A DNA stretch of 64,000 nt, taken from Ophioceras dolichostomum. Taxonomy: Eukaryota > Ascomycota > Sordariomycetes > Magnaporthales > Ophioceraceae. Position numbers and translations under genes: made by a program. Shown piece by piece: positions 47,625-58,817 of this stretch. Where the stretch lies: contig PYST01000044.1 of NCBI GenBank assembly GCA_003049485.1, positions 1-64,000 on the forward strand, in the 5' to 3' direction. Under the pieces are notes generated by a model. That model was given only the letters and a program-made list of their open reading frames with translations. It did no database searches and was not told the origin of the DNA. Numbering within the stretch: position 1 is the first letter of the stretch; each line of letters opens with the position of its first letter.

Positions 47625-50600
47625 TCAAGCGGGACCACTTTGCCCCATCCACGGCGAGTCCTCCTGTTCCTTTCCCTTCGCCTTACCCCCTCCCATCGCC
47701 TCATTACTATTACTCCTCGCCCTCGCCCTCCCTCCTCTCCCAGCAGCCGCAGCACCACCACCGACAACGAAGGGATCAGCACTAGTGCTGCTCTCCCCCG
47801 CAGAATCCCCCCCGTCCTCACCATCATCACCCCCCGCATCACTATCCGCACCATCCGCATCCACATCCGAACCACCCCCATCGCCACCGCCATGCCCAGG
47901 CAACCACGTGATCATCTCGACCGTCATCTCCAGTAGATCCGACAGCTCCCCGAGGTCCCGGTCGAACCTGGCCAGCCTGTCCCGCGCGGCCAGGACGCGG
48001 CACATGGGCACGCCGTACATGTGGAGCTGGTCGACGCGCTCCTGGACCTGGGCGCGCAGGGCCGTGAGGCCGAAGATGGGTCCCATCTCGGCGTACAGCT
48101 TCACCTGCTCGATCAGCTGCTCCGAGAACTCGCTGGGCCTCTCCTGCTCGATGGAGGTCTGCGCCGAGAAGAAGACGTCGGCCACGTCCTGGATGGCCCG
48201 GTCGAACTTGGTCATGATGCGGTCTAGGGCCTCTTCTTCGGGTAGTAGCTTGTTGGAGGAGGGGGAATTGGAATCATCGCCGTCGTCTTCGGAATCGGAA
48301 GAGGGGGAGGGACCGTCGTGCCCGAGCCATCTTAACAAAGTCGCGGCCGGGGGAGGAGCCGGCATCTTCCCAGCACTCTTCGACGACGACGACGGCAACG
48401 TCAACTTGCCCTTTCCTCCCTTCATAGAAGCCCAAAATGCCGATGCCGGCCCACCGGAAGGCTCAACGCCGCAGCCGAGATCAACGACGTAGCCGCCATC
48501 ATAATCATAATAATCATCATCGTAATCATCGTCGTCCTCATCATCGTCAACCTCGGCACCGTTCACAGCAGCGACGGCAGCCAGGATCTCGCACGTGGGC
48601 CGCTTCACGAAGCACGTCTGGCAGTGGAAGTCGACGAACGGCTTCCTCTGCGACCCGCATCCGCGGCAGTGTACGCCGCACAGGTACCGATCGCACCCGG
48701 ACACGCGACACTCCGGCCTCCACCCGCAGTCCTGCCCCAGGTGCTGCGCGCCGCATCGGCACCTGTCCATCCGGCATTCCTTCCCGCTGTGGCCGCGCAG
48801 CCCGCACATGCAGCATCGCCACTTGCACGTCATGGCGTTGCGGTGCTTGAAGTGGCCCGGGGGGTACGGGCTGCCGCAGGGGCGGGAGCAGGTGACGGGG
48901 CATTGCGCCGCAGTGTGGAAGGTCGGGAACGCGACGCACTTGCACCTGTTGCGGGCTGCGACCTCGCAGTCGGGCGCGCCGTGCGGGAAGCCGTGCACCG
49001 TCGCGGGTACGGTGCCCAGCTCGTCCATGCCGGGGAACGCCTCGATGTTGGGGCTGAGCGCGCCGCAGTGGCCGCACCGGTGGTGGCACTGGTTCATGAC
49101 GTGGTTCGGGTTCCGGCAGTTCGCACAGGGCGGCGTGCGGTGGTGGCCGCCCCTCGGAGGCGCGCCCTCGTAGGTCGTCGCCTTGAGGTTCACGTTCTGC
49201 ACCAGGAACTCACACGACGCGAGGTTGTGGTACACGCCGCAGAACCCGCACCACTTCTTGTTGGCCATCATGTACGACGTCTTGGCCGTCCCGCCCTGGA
49301 CGCGGCGCTGGTGGCCCATCCAGGGCTCCGCGTTGACGACCCCTCCCGTCCTGCGCGACCCGCCGTGCTTGACGCTGCGGACGCCCGAGTCGACCTCGGC
49401 GGGTCCGGCGTGGAACATGCGCTCGATGTGCTCCCTGTCCAGGCTCCGCCGCCGAGAGCGCTTGTCGATCTGCGACCACGACAGCCGCGGGTACGCGACC
49501 TCGAACTCGGGCACGATGGTCCGCGTGCTCGAGCGGGGCAGCTTGGCCCACGCGAACATCTTGGGAGGCGGCTCGCTGAGGGACCGCTTCCGGCCGAAAA
49601 CGGGGTAGCAGTTCAAGGTGTAGTACCGGTACGGCCCCCGGCCACGAGCCGGCTCAAACGCGGGGAGGAAATCGGCGAGGAGAGGATCCTCGAACTTTCT
49701 CTTATCGTTCCAGGTGGTCAGGATCCTGAAGCGCCTCATCACGTCGGACTCGGTCCAGTTGGCGAAGCACTTGAGGCCGCCGAGGGCGTCGACCTCCCTC
49801 GTCTTGGCGTTCATGCTGTAGTCCAGCACCTGCTTGTTCAGTGGGGTGGATGCGCCCCCGTCGTAGAGGGCCAGACGAGCTTGGGTCTCCGTGAACGGGC
49901 GGAGGGAAAGGAGGTGTCGCTGCGTCTTGGTGGTCCACTCCTGGCGCTCGTATACGCGGTTGCTGTGAAGAAGTTGACCGTACGTCAGGACAGCATAGGC
50001 CCGGGTCCCGTGGCGGGGATCCACATCGGTACTTCCGATCATATTCATCGGTACCTTACGGCGCGACTGACGACCGGCAGGGTCCTGCTGGCGGATGTGT
50101 TGCCTTGGCCCCGAGGGCGGCCTCATAGCATGCATCCACTGCCGCACCGCAGCCTCGTCGACCTCCAAGTAGTGACGTTGGACCAGGTCCATGATCTCGT
50201 CCTCGGTTGTCAGTGGCTTGGGGCGGTGGCCCCTGACGTTGCCGAGCCTCCCCTCGATTTGATGTGGGTGCACGGTAATTCGGGCAGGCCTGACTGGTGG
50301 CACGTGAGCGTATGTGAGGAAAATCATGTTCCGCAGAGTGCGGAGGTCCATGGCCATCTGCTCATCCTGCTTGGCGAGTTTGTTGAAGTTGTGCCCATGC
50401 TCCCAGACTGTGTCGAAAGTGTGCCCCGTAACCTTTGTGGGTGTGATGGTCTCTTTCACCACGCGATGTATCATGATATCGCGGGCGCCTAGCCGGCGGT
50501 GCTCGTACTGGCTGAAGGGGAGGTCCGGCAGGTCAACGGGGTAATAGCGGGAAGGTGCGCCGACTGCGGTCGTGTGAATAGCGCTAGTTCTCCGGGCGAT

Positions 50601-50777
50601 AGATGCGCCGAGGATATTGTCGTGCCCAAGCAGCACGGGGCGGTGAGGCAACGGTCCTGAGGAGGATGATATGTCGTCCCTCATCCAAGGAGGTTGCTGC
50701 GTTTCGTCTGCCCCAGGCGCCGGCCCGGGGGCCACGAAATCACCTCCTTTCTTCGCGTTACTTTTGCCTCGTGCCAT
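47625..50777 (-). CDS. multi zinc-knuckle protein, unknown function
   Basis: A single frame; the first ATG at 50777 (MARGKSNAKK) gives 1050 residues. The N-terminal ~500 residues are basic and moderately ordered, with no domain I recognise. Residues about 505-730 are packed with Cys and His: CGFCGVYHNLASC, CANCRNPNHVMNQC and CCMCGLRGHSGKEC fit CX2CX3-4HX4C zinc knuckles. More Cys pairs (CGHCG, CRCGAQHLGQDC, CRVSGCDRYLCGVHCRGCG) suggest further zinc-binding units. The C-terminal third has an Asp/Tyr-rich acidic run, Ser/Asp stretches, a helical segment and a Gly/Arg-rich end. CCHC knuckles bind single-stranded RNA or DNA in many proteins, so an RNA-binding role is reasonable inference. No protease, integrase or reverse transcriptase lies nearby, so it is not an obvious Gag. 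Confidence 0.82.
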   Translation of the reverse strand: MARGKSNAKKGGDFVAPGPAPGADETQQPPWMRDDISSSSGPLPHRPVLLGHDNILGASIARRTSAIHTTAVGAPSRYYPVDLPDLPFSQYEHRRLGARDIMIHRVVKETITPTKVTGHTFDTVWEHGHNFNKLAKQDEQMAMDLRTLRNMIFLTYAHVPPVRPARITVHPHQIEGRLGNVRGHRPKPLTTEDEIMDLVQRHYLEVDEAAVRQWMHAMRPPSGPRQHIRQQDPAGRQSRRKVPMNMIGSTDVDPRHGTRAYAVLTYGQLLHSNRVYERQEWTTKTQRHLLSLRPFTETQARLALYDGGASTPLNKQVLDYSMNAKTREVDALGGLKCFANWTESDVMRRFRILTTWNDKRKFEDPLLADFLPAFEPARGRGPYRYYTLNCYPVFGRKRSLSEPPPKMFAWAKLPRSSTRTIVPEFEVAYPRLSWSQIDKRSRRRSLDREHIERMFHAGPAEVDSGVRSVKHGGSRRTGGVVNAEPWMGHQRRVQGGTAKTSYMMANKKWCGFCGVYHNLASCEFLVQNVNLKATTYEGAPPRGGHHRTPPCANCRNPNHVMNQCHHRCGHCGALSPNIEAFPGMDELGTVPATVHGFPHGAPDCEVAARNRCKCVAFPTFHTAAQCPVTCSRPCGSPYPPGHFKHRNAMTCKWRCCMCGLRGHSGKECRMDRCRCGAQHLGQDCGWRPECRVSGCDRYLCGVHCRGCGSQRKPFVDFHCQTCFVKRPTCEILAAVAAVNGAEVDDDEDDDDYDDDYYDYDGGYVVDLGCGVEPSGGPASAFWASMKGGKGKLTLPSSSSKSAGKMPAPPPAATLLRWLGHDGPSPSSDSEDDGDDSNSPSSNKLLPEEEALDRIMTKFDRAIQDVADVFFSAQTSIEQERPSEFSEQLIEQVKLYAEMGPIFGLTALRAQVQERVDQLHMYGVPMCRVLAARDRLARFDRDLGELSDLLEMTVEMITWLPGHGGGDGGGSDVDADGADSDAGGDDGEDGGDSAGESSTSADPFVVGGGAAAAGRGGRARARSNSNEAMGGGKAKGKEQEDSPWMGQSGPA

Positions 50778-53592
50778 TTCTGGCTGTTCTGGCCTGGTGG
50801 CGTTGGGGTTGAGACGACCCACGAACCGCCGCAAATGCACCTGCCACAGTCGCTGGCCGTGGTGCTAGGTGGGCTCTCGAGTGTCGAGACGGATGCCGAG
50901 ACGACAGTCCTGGAAAATGTGGGTGGGGAGGGACCAACGGAGGCAGTGGGAATGCAAAGTCGATCAGGGCGGCGTGGGACCAATCGCGGATCCTCCCAGT
51001 CGCAGTTATTCTTAGATAGGCAATCCCGGCAGGGACTAATATGCAGAATCGTGACTTCTCCTTCCACCCGCGAGGAAAGCGCCGACGCGTGCTGATGATC
51101 TTGAACTGGATTTGCTACGCTGGATTGGACCAACTCGGGCTCACTGCACCCACACCTCGCACCTCGTTCCCAGCAGCAAAGGTTGCTCCATGCAACCTGT
51201 CTCGACCTCGGGCTACTCCGACGGCGGGAGGAGGTGGCGGAGGGTGCGGAGGGTGCGGACTACTCGGGTCGGGAAGAGGGGGAGGGGTCCTCGTTGTTGG
51301 AGACTGCCGCAAAAATGGAAATTACGTTGTAGGGATGTTACGGTGATTGCCAGCTGGAGAGTCTGCTCGATTGGTGATCAAGCCAAATAATGCCTAAGAT
51401 TTAGAGGTAGGAAATTATCAAAAGAGTTTCGGCTTCTATTATGAGCGGGCATTCGAGAATCAAAGATGTAGACTAGTCAGGCCTTGATAACAGCAAAATC
51501 CATCGTTCCCAACAGCGTTCTTTGACGCGAATAGTTGTTTGGTCTGATGAAAGCAACAGACAACCACAGCTGAGGTGCTGTCCAAGAGGGAGGTCAAGTT
51601 CAAGGCCCCCACCCGAGACGGGAGTGCCCCACTTCGAGGGGACACTGCACGCTCATGCAGTTGCCCACCAAGAGCCGCAGCTGGGCTGGTCCATGCTGGC
51701 ACTTGCTGGCACTTGGCTGCCAGCCCTGGGCAGTCTGTGGCAGCTGCAAGTCGGAAAGATCTTATCGCCCCACGAGCCAATCGGACGACGACCTTGGTGG
51801 GCGGGCAGTGCTGGGGTTCGAACCTGAATATCAAGCGAAAAGAATCTGAAACTCTGTCACTCGGAGGTTTTCGAAACGTCTGAACTCGCCCTCTCTCGTG
51901 CGATTCGTGGCCCATTAGGAAACGCGATTGGGCCCTCTTACCCTCCCCCCTCTCTTCTTTCCCCCTTCGCCTCCCGCAGTCTTGCTTTTTTGTCATACGA
52001 AAAATGCCCGCATTCTTCATGCAGAGGCCGCCGCCCCTCCTCCTTCCCTCAGATTGACCTCGCGGTCTCCAGCATCTCTTCAAGAAGTGGACGACGCCCA
52101 TACTAAGCCAAACCAACTAACTGAACGCCCCTCCTTACCATTCGTCTCAGCATTTTAAGGGGGTTGAGATGACCGTGATCTCCGCCGAGATATCAGTTTT
52201 GGTAGATCATCGCAACTCAAGAGAGGATGCATCCGTAGATCCCCTCCATTCAAGCTCCCCAGAGCCCAAAACGAAACAGGCCCCGTTCGTCTTGCCATGA
52301 TAGCGCTGTGGCGAACCGATGACGAGGCTTTGAGGAAGTCAAGATACCCAATCTATCTGCTACCTCCGCGTGTCAAGCGTCAACTCCTTTCCTTCCTCAA
52401 GCTGGGAGCTCTGGGGCAGCGTTGCCGTCACCAGTCTAACTCTCGGCATCAATGCGGCGCAGCGGGCGAAAGGGGGTTTCCGCGGGCGCATGTATCTGCC
52501 AGGATCTATCCCAGACGGAGTGCGCCTCTGCTTTGCCATCGCACTACAGCTGCATGGTGAGCGAGGGGGATCTCGGATCGTGGAGTATTGTCAGACTAGT
52601 GTGCTGCATCTGCTCCACAGCACCACATCCTCGACTTTCCTCCTTGTCACTTTTTTTCGTCACTCTTGTTATTGTCCCCTTCAACCTCAACCCCTCCCAG
52701 CCCAGGCCTTGGGGGGTTCGGTGTGCCAAGGCCAGGGTCCAAAACCAAAGGAACACGGACGCCTGCGTCTCGAGAGCAGCTCTAACAGTATTACAGAGCA
52801 TCTTGCACCAGATCACTGCGTTGCAGTCCAAAGATCTGTTAGCATATTCGGTCTCGGTCTTCTTTCTTTTTTCGTACCATCACTTGGGGGGTTAAGTGAC
52901 CTGGAACATACCCCCTTCCCTGTCAAGTATCGACATGGAAAGCCCCGACCAACAGTCCCTCAAGCGTCCAGTCCAGACCGAGGAGGAGGGGTAAGGAAAG
53001 GGGGTGGCCCATGTGTCTGTCTCTCCGTCCATCCTGTCTCTCCGTCCGATTTGACCGACAGGGACTGCAAGTGCTTGCTGCCGTGCCGCGAACTCCCTGC
53101 TGCAACAACTTCAGCCCCATCCCCTTTCCTTTCTAGTGACATTCTCATAAAACCCATCCGTCATCCCCATCCCAGGTCTGGAGAAAAGGTGTCTGCCTCT
53201 TCCTCTGATCTGCACCCTCGGATCAGCGTTGCTCCCCTTCTCTGACTCTTGGGTTCCTGTCATTCTCTTTCCTAACTCCTCATTTCGTGATCCTGCTGCC
53301 TGTACGTCATCCGAACTTTTCGTTATTCACTATTAGCTCTCTCGCTACCGTGCTTCTAGCGTGAGGATCATCCACATCTTGGACGAAAGACACCGAACGT
53401 CGTCAGAACTCGAGAAAGGATCGCCGCCCTCTTCCTTACAACACTCTTTTCAAGTCGAGCTACCTCCTATCAAGTCAGCTCCTACGGTCCAGGCTCATCA
53501 CTCTTCTTGGTCTTCTTTCACTATTTTCATCATCAGCCATCCGACTACATCGAAACCCGTCAACCTTCGATCTCCGCAACACACCACCAACC
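50778..53592. other. intergenic, no confident gene
   Basis: Promoter of the zinc-knuckle gene on the left and a long CT-rich upstream region and leader of the small secreted protein gene on the right. Frames at 51460-52116 (minus) and 52370-53245 (plus) lack recognisable domains and look non-coding in composition. Confidence 0.45.
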
Positions 53593-53880
53593 ATGCATCT
53601 GAACGCCCTCCTCGTCATTCTCTCCGCAGCAGCTGCGGCAGTTGCCGCCCCGGCCCCAGTCCCCGTCAAAGCCTCCGATCCAGTCGTGTACACCGGCGCC
53701 GAGATCGTCGCCAGGCTAGCCCTCGCCTCCGGGGCGACTTCAGCCCTCAACGCCCGGGATGAAGACCCAGATTACTGCTACGCAAACTGCATCATAGACG
53801 GCGGCAGCGACTGGCAGTGCATTTGCCAATGTGTCGCCTGTGGCGGAAACACACCGCCGCCGGAGGAACAAGGCTCATGA
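53593..53880 (+). CDS. small secreted cysteine-rich protein
   Basis: A 95-residue single-exon frame with an ATG in strong context (CAACCATGC). Residues 1 to ~19 are a clear signal peptide (MHLNALLVILSAAAAAVAA). A pro-like segment without Cys runs to an ARDE stretch near residue 56, preceded by LNA, which could be a processing point. The last ~40 residues hold all six cysteines in a compact cluster (YCYANC, WQCICQCVACGG), enough for three disulfides. The tail is Pro/Glu-rich. Size, secretion and Cys content match small secreted proteins of fungi, which include effectors and antimicrobial or developmental peptides. I do not recognise the specific family. It is convergent with the DUF3433 gene. 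Confidence 0.8.
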   Translation: MHLNALLVILSAAAAAVAAPAPVPVKASDPVVYTGAEIVARLALASGATSALNARDEDPDYCYANCIIDGGSDWQCICQCVACGGNTPPPEEQGS

Positions 53881-54680
53881 GGAGGAGGCAATGAAACACT
53901 GGGATGGGATCGCTCAGAGCCACGTCTGGATCTAGAGAGACGCCTCTGTTCTGTTTGCAGACGACTTTTTGCTCTTACACACCACTACGTTGGACTTATG
54001 GGGGATATCATACTCGCGGGGCCCGAGGCACTTCGACGAGGGGGTTGTTGACATCGACCGCTCCGAAGTAGGCCAGAGTCCCACCCAGGGCGACTTGAGA
54101 TATTTGTGCTGGGAGCAGGCGTTGTTGGAATTTGTCAACCATTACGATGTGTATGTTATTACTGTACTGCTTGATGATGCGATAGAAGATCATATACCCA
54201 ATCGCTCACCACGTGACGTGCCAGCTCTATTCGTAGTGTTCCACTGGACGACCTCACTCGAGACACCCATGTAGTATGGGCTGCAATGCAGTGCGAAACA
54301 ACGACTTTGTGAACTGAAGAAGAATGCGTTGTACATTGTTTTGCCGAAATGCTATGTAGATATAGAGCGTCCATTCCTTGGACGATAATGATGCTAATGA
54401 TGATATTAACTCCTCCCATTTCCCAATATGCAAAATGTAAGTTTCCCACTCCGTCCCCGGACCCGTAAATATTTTGTACTAGAAGCAAAAGAGGTAGACA
54501 AAGCAAGATAGGTAGGTAGGGAAGTAAATAGTCGTATAGTGTGGAGGAAGTGGTGGTACATGGAATATGTAGAATGCAATGTAGGGCCGGTACGCAAGGA
54601 AATATTTGGTATAGATATGCAGCTCTCTGTGGAGCGAGAGAATGGAAAGGGGAACGACGGTTGTGCATTGAATCCGAAGA
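53881..54680. other. intergenic between two convergent genes
   Basis: 3' flanks of the small secreted protein gene and of the DUF3433 gene. It becomes AT-richer to the right. No gene seen. Confidence 0.5.
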
Positions 54681-57600
54681 TCAAACAACCGCCCTCTCAG
54701 CCGCAGCAGCAGTGGCAGCCTGGTCGACCTCGAAGCCGATCCTCTGCCTGCCCGAAGCGCCGTCGATGACGCCGAACTCGTACCGCAGGTGCAGCCTCTC
54801 GACGGCGACGTCGCGCGTCGATTCCTTCAGCAAGCTCGTGCCCGCGAAGGTGCCCGAGAGGGCGTACGAGTCGCACACGTAGAACATGGCGCCGGCGGGG
54901 GAGCTCGGGTCGACCGGCATGTGCGGCCAGCTGACGAAGAAGGAGGCGATCACGACGCCGACCATGATCACCAGGATCGCGTTCGAGGCGTACACGCAGA
55001 TGTCACTCGTCAGCTTCGTCATGGTCAGGCGGTAAGGGACGTTGTTGAGCAGGATGGGCATGAACTCCGCGAGGGACGCGGTCAGGGCGGTGGCGGCCAG
55101 GAACCAGTGCTGGCGGCGGACGGCCTGGAAGAGGCCCACGAAGGCGTTGGTGGGGGGAGCCATCAGGACTGATCGCCGTGCGTCTTGGGAGAGGTTGGAG
55201 AGCACGAGGTAGGGGCTTATTATGGCGACGTCTAGGTGAGGGAAGAGAGTGATCACATGTCAGCAAACAAACCGAAACCTTGAGTGAGAAGGAGGAAGAG
55301 GGTTTCAAAGAAGGGAGGGCAGAAAAAACTCACTGGTAAAGAACGACGACCAAAAGAACGCGATCCCGACACCCAACGCAGTGAAAAGGAACCGCACCCC
55401 GAACTCCTGCCCGCTCATGAACCTCTCGAACCCATTATCCCCGCCCGAGTGCTTGTAGTAGTTGATGACCGCCAGCAGTCCTAAGCCCAGCGCGATGAAC
55501 AGCAGCCGGGGAGCATGCGACATCATCATGAACGGCAGATGATGCTCCTTCCTCCGCGCCGCCACAGCCAGCCTGCTCCCGAAGCTCTGCTGCGACCTCT
55601 TCACCCGCAACCTCTTAACGCCCAACCAGCCCGCCGCACCACCACCATCACCCCCACTACCACCATGAGCGGCGGCTTCGCTCTCGACATCCCCCGCCTG
55701 CAGCCTCGACGCAGACCTCTCCTCCTCCGTATACATCGAGTCCGCCTCCTCGCCCTCCGACGCCGAGAACCTCAGCGCCTCCTCGTTCAGCGGCCTGCCC
55801 GCCTCGCTGCAGATCACGACCCCGTAGTCCATCAGCACCACGCCGCTCGCGTCGTCCTTCGCGGCGGGAAAACACCCCAACCTGAAATTCCTATCCCCCG
55901 CGGCGCGCAGCAGCCGCGCATGCGTGACCTGCCTCTTCTTCTTTCCATTCCCGTTTGCCGAACCCGAACCGAGGGGCGGCAAGCTCCTCAACATGGCCCT
56001 CACAGCCGGGTTGCTCGCCAAGCCCGCCACGCCCGCGACGCTCCACGGGCTCGATGCGACGCCCGTCCGCCAGCGCAGCAGCGCAAGGCCGATAACGAGC
56101 GCCAACAGCGCCATGAACGCGAGCACTCCCACCGTCGCGTACGCCGGCGCCGGGAACACGGCCAGCGTCACCGCGCACCCCGCGAAGTTGTCCGGAGCGC
56201 ACCCCCCGTGCAGCTTGAGACTCACCGCCTCCGGGAACAGCGGGATGAGCACCGTCGCCGCGAGCAGTAGCAGCTTCGACAGGAACAAGACAGGCGGGTC
56301 GCCCAGCCACCCCCGTGTGTGCCAGGGAGGCGACGGCGTCGGCAGGGGTCCCATCGGCGCGCTGGGCACGTGCTTGTTGCTGGAGGGCGAGAGTGACCGG
56401 AACGCGGCGGGGATGCTGTGCCAAAGCCCCGTGCGCATGCAGATCGAGTCGCGCGCCGTCGCGCCGCCGGGCGAGGCCGCGAGGCGGTGGAACGGCTGCA
56501 GCTGGCGGGCGGAGGTCTCGAGCATGCGGATGGGGATGAGGAGCAGCACGCTGACGAGCGTGGGCAGGAAGAAGCCGACGAAGTACTCGCCCTCCGACAT
56601 GCTGTAGACCGTGTAGCTGTAGCCCACTCCCCCGCCTCCTGCGGACGCGGCGCCGGTCGGCCCGGCTGCTTTGGTGGCCCTGCTGCCGGGGTAGGCGGCG
56701 TACTGCGTGATGGTAGCGGTGGGCACGCCGGCCGCGTTGGAGAGCGTGACGGTGCGGGGCGCGAGCGTCAGCGTCGTGGTGATGGTGCGGGTGGGCTTGC
56801 CGTTCGCGTCCGAGAGGACGAAGGTGATGGTCGCGGCGATGGGCGGAGGCGTGATCACCGAGAAGACGGTGGACCCTTGCGCGTTGGTGGTCGTGATGGT
56901 CTCGGCCGTGATGTAGATGACCGTGACGGGCACGGCGGAGGCCTGGACGGTTGTCGAGGTCGTGATGGTCGTCGTCCTGTGCAGGGTCGTCGCGATGGTG
57001 GTGGTCGTGGCGACTCCCCCGACGGTGGTGGCGATGGCCGTCGCGGTGGGGAAGTCGATGGTGGTGATCTTGACGACGGGCAGGACAAGCGGGAAGGTCT
57101 CGTACGCCTGGCCGCCGCCACCGCTGTTGTCGGACGTCGTCTGGGCCGGGTTGCTGGCCGGCTGGTCGACGTCGTTGCCGGGGATGATCTCCACGACGCC
57201 GCCCACGGTTCTGGTCGAGGCCGCCGAGGGCTCGCTGATCAGCTGGATCGGCTTGGGAGAGGTTGTGCCTGTCGGAGTACTGGCGGGAGTGCCTTGTCCT
57301 CCGTTGGTGGGCCCATTGTTGTCGCCGTTGTTGTTTCCATTATTTCCTCCGCGCCGAGTCGAAGTTGGCTGGACCTGCGTCTGAGTCCCTGAGTTGCCCC
57401 CACCGCCCCCGTTGTTTCCATCGTCTCCTCCGTCGTTGCCCGTGTCTATGGGTTGTTGAGTGGGCGTGTTCTGTGGACTGCCAGTGTTGGTATGCCCGGT
57501 ATCTCCTGGTCTCTGAGTCCGTGTGTTGACTTGCGTCTCTCCTGGCTGTTGTTGAGTGGTGCCCGGTTGTTCAGTACCGGGGTTATCAGTATCAGGATTC

Positions 57601-58817
57601 TGGGTATTAACTTGGGTCTGCGTATTAACTGGCGGCCGCTGTGTATGGGTGTTGCCCGGGTCCGTATATCTATTAGTTGTAGTAGTGGTTGGTGTTCCAG
57701 GACCAGTTGGAGTCGTCTGTGTTGTTGTGGTTGTTGACGATGTTGGTGTTGTAGGGACGCGAGTCGACGTTCGTGACGTCGTCGGCGTAGTTGGTTTCAG
57801 TGTGGCGGTAGTGCTTTTTGAGGTGGTGGAGGATGTAGTAGATGAGGTAGTGGAGGATGTAGTAGATGAGGTGGTGGAGGATGTAGTAGATGAGGTGGTG
57901 GAGGTAGTAGAGGAGGTAGTGGAGGAGGTGGAGGTGGTGGGTGTGGTGGTAGTAGTGGGAGTATTATCATCAGTGATGGTGATTCCCCCATTGCCCGGCT
58001 GATCGCCAACCTTTACCGTGGTCGGTGTTGGCGTTGTTGTGGGCACCTGCTCGGTTGTTGATGTTGGGCTTGTTGTCGTTGTGGTCAAGGTGATCTGTCC
58101 AGGCTGGAACCAGTTTCCCGGAGTTTGGCTTACACCAGGGCCAATATGCCCCTGGTTATCCGGCATGACCAACGAGGTTGCTCGAGATGTTGAAGAAGAC
58201 GAAGAGGAGGAAGAAGAGGATAACGAGGAGGTCGTCTTCGTGCTTGTGCTACTGGCCGATGTGGTAGTAGACTTAGGTGTCGTTGAGGTTGTCGCTGATT
58301 TTGGCGTGGTCGTAGTCGTGGTAGTTGGCGTGGCACCGCCCTCAGCATCGGCATTTGTGCCATTGCCCCCCTGTGCCCTCCTCACGGCTGAGATCATCAA
58401 CACCTGAAGCGATGCTGAGCTGCTGCTGGCAGAGCTACTGCTGGCAGCAGAACTGGGGGTGCTTGAAGCGGATACTGCCGCTGGCGGAGCTGCCAACGGG
58501 ATGTACGAGCGGTTCGACTCCGCTGGCAAGGTCCGGATGGCATATTCTGTGCCCGCGATCAGACCCAGTATGGCCACGATGAGGAACGTGATAAATGGCC
58601 ATCTCAAAGGAGCCGGCTTCCAGTTCGGTGGGGATGACTCGAGGATGCTATCGGTCGGTGCTATTGGCCGGCCGTCGATCCCATAGTAGATGTGATTGTT
58701 GGCCCGGGAGGCCGATTCGTACTCGCCATGGCCGTCTCTGTCGCTGAGCAGCGACGACGACGCGATCGAGAAGTGCGACACGTTCGGATGGGCCGTTCTT
58801 TGATCGGGAGTGGCCAT
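54681..58817 (-). CDS. DUF3433 membrane protein with mucin-like region
   Basis: Two exons: 58817-55334 and 55231-54681 (donor GTGAGT, acceptor CTAG, codon split after one base), giving 1344 residues. ATG 58817 is the first ATG of the frame. An N-terminal cytosolic part leads to a transmembrane helix (about 73-92). About 550 residues dominated by Thr, Ser, Pro, Asn and Gln follow, expected to be heavily O-glycosylated and outside the cell. From about 742 come several hydrophobic helices starting GEYFVGFFLPTLVSVLLLIP, the pattern of the fungal DUF3433 family. A cytosolic loop follows, then more helices; exon 2 continues with NVAIISPYLVLSNL and a final helix. Function of DUF3433 proteins is not established; a wall sensor or adhesin is inference. 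A 24-bp repeat sits in the Ser/Thr region. Confidence 0.88.
57820..57940. repeat. 24-bp tandem repeat within the mucin-like region
   Basis: Three near-identical 24-base copies at 57820-57843, 57844-57867 and 57868-57891 (one mismatch), followed by degenerate copies to about 57940. On the coding minus strand each unit gives alternating Ser-Ser-Thr-Thr. Unit length is a multiple of three, so copy-number change would keep the frame. Confidence 0.85.

Noticed and set aside
48624..50492. 622-codon plus-strand frame
   Set aside because: Val/Leu/Arg-rich antisense shadow of the zinc-knuckle gene, whose Cys/His spacing is meaningful only on the minus strand.
51460..52116. 218-codon minus-strand frame
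   Set aside because: No domain, mixed composition, and the region reads as a promoter; not supported.
18613..58817. Idea of a biosynthetic or functional gene cluster
   Set aside because: No polyketide synthase, NRPS, terpene cyclase or P450 is present; genes face both ways with kilobase gaps and share no pathway.
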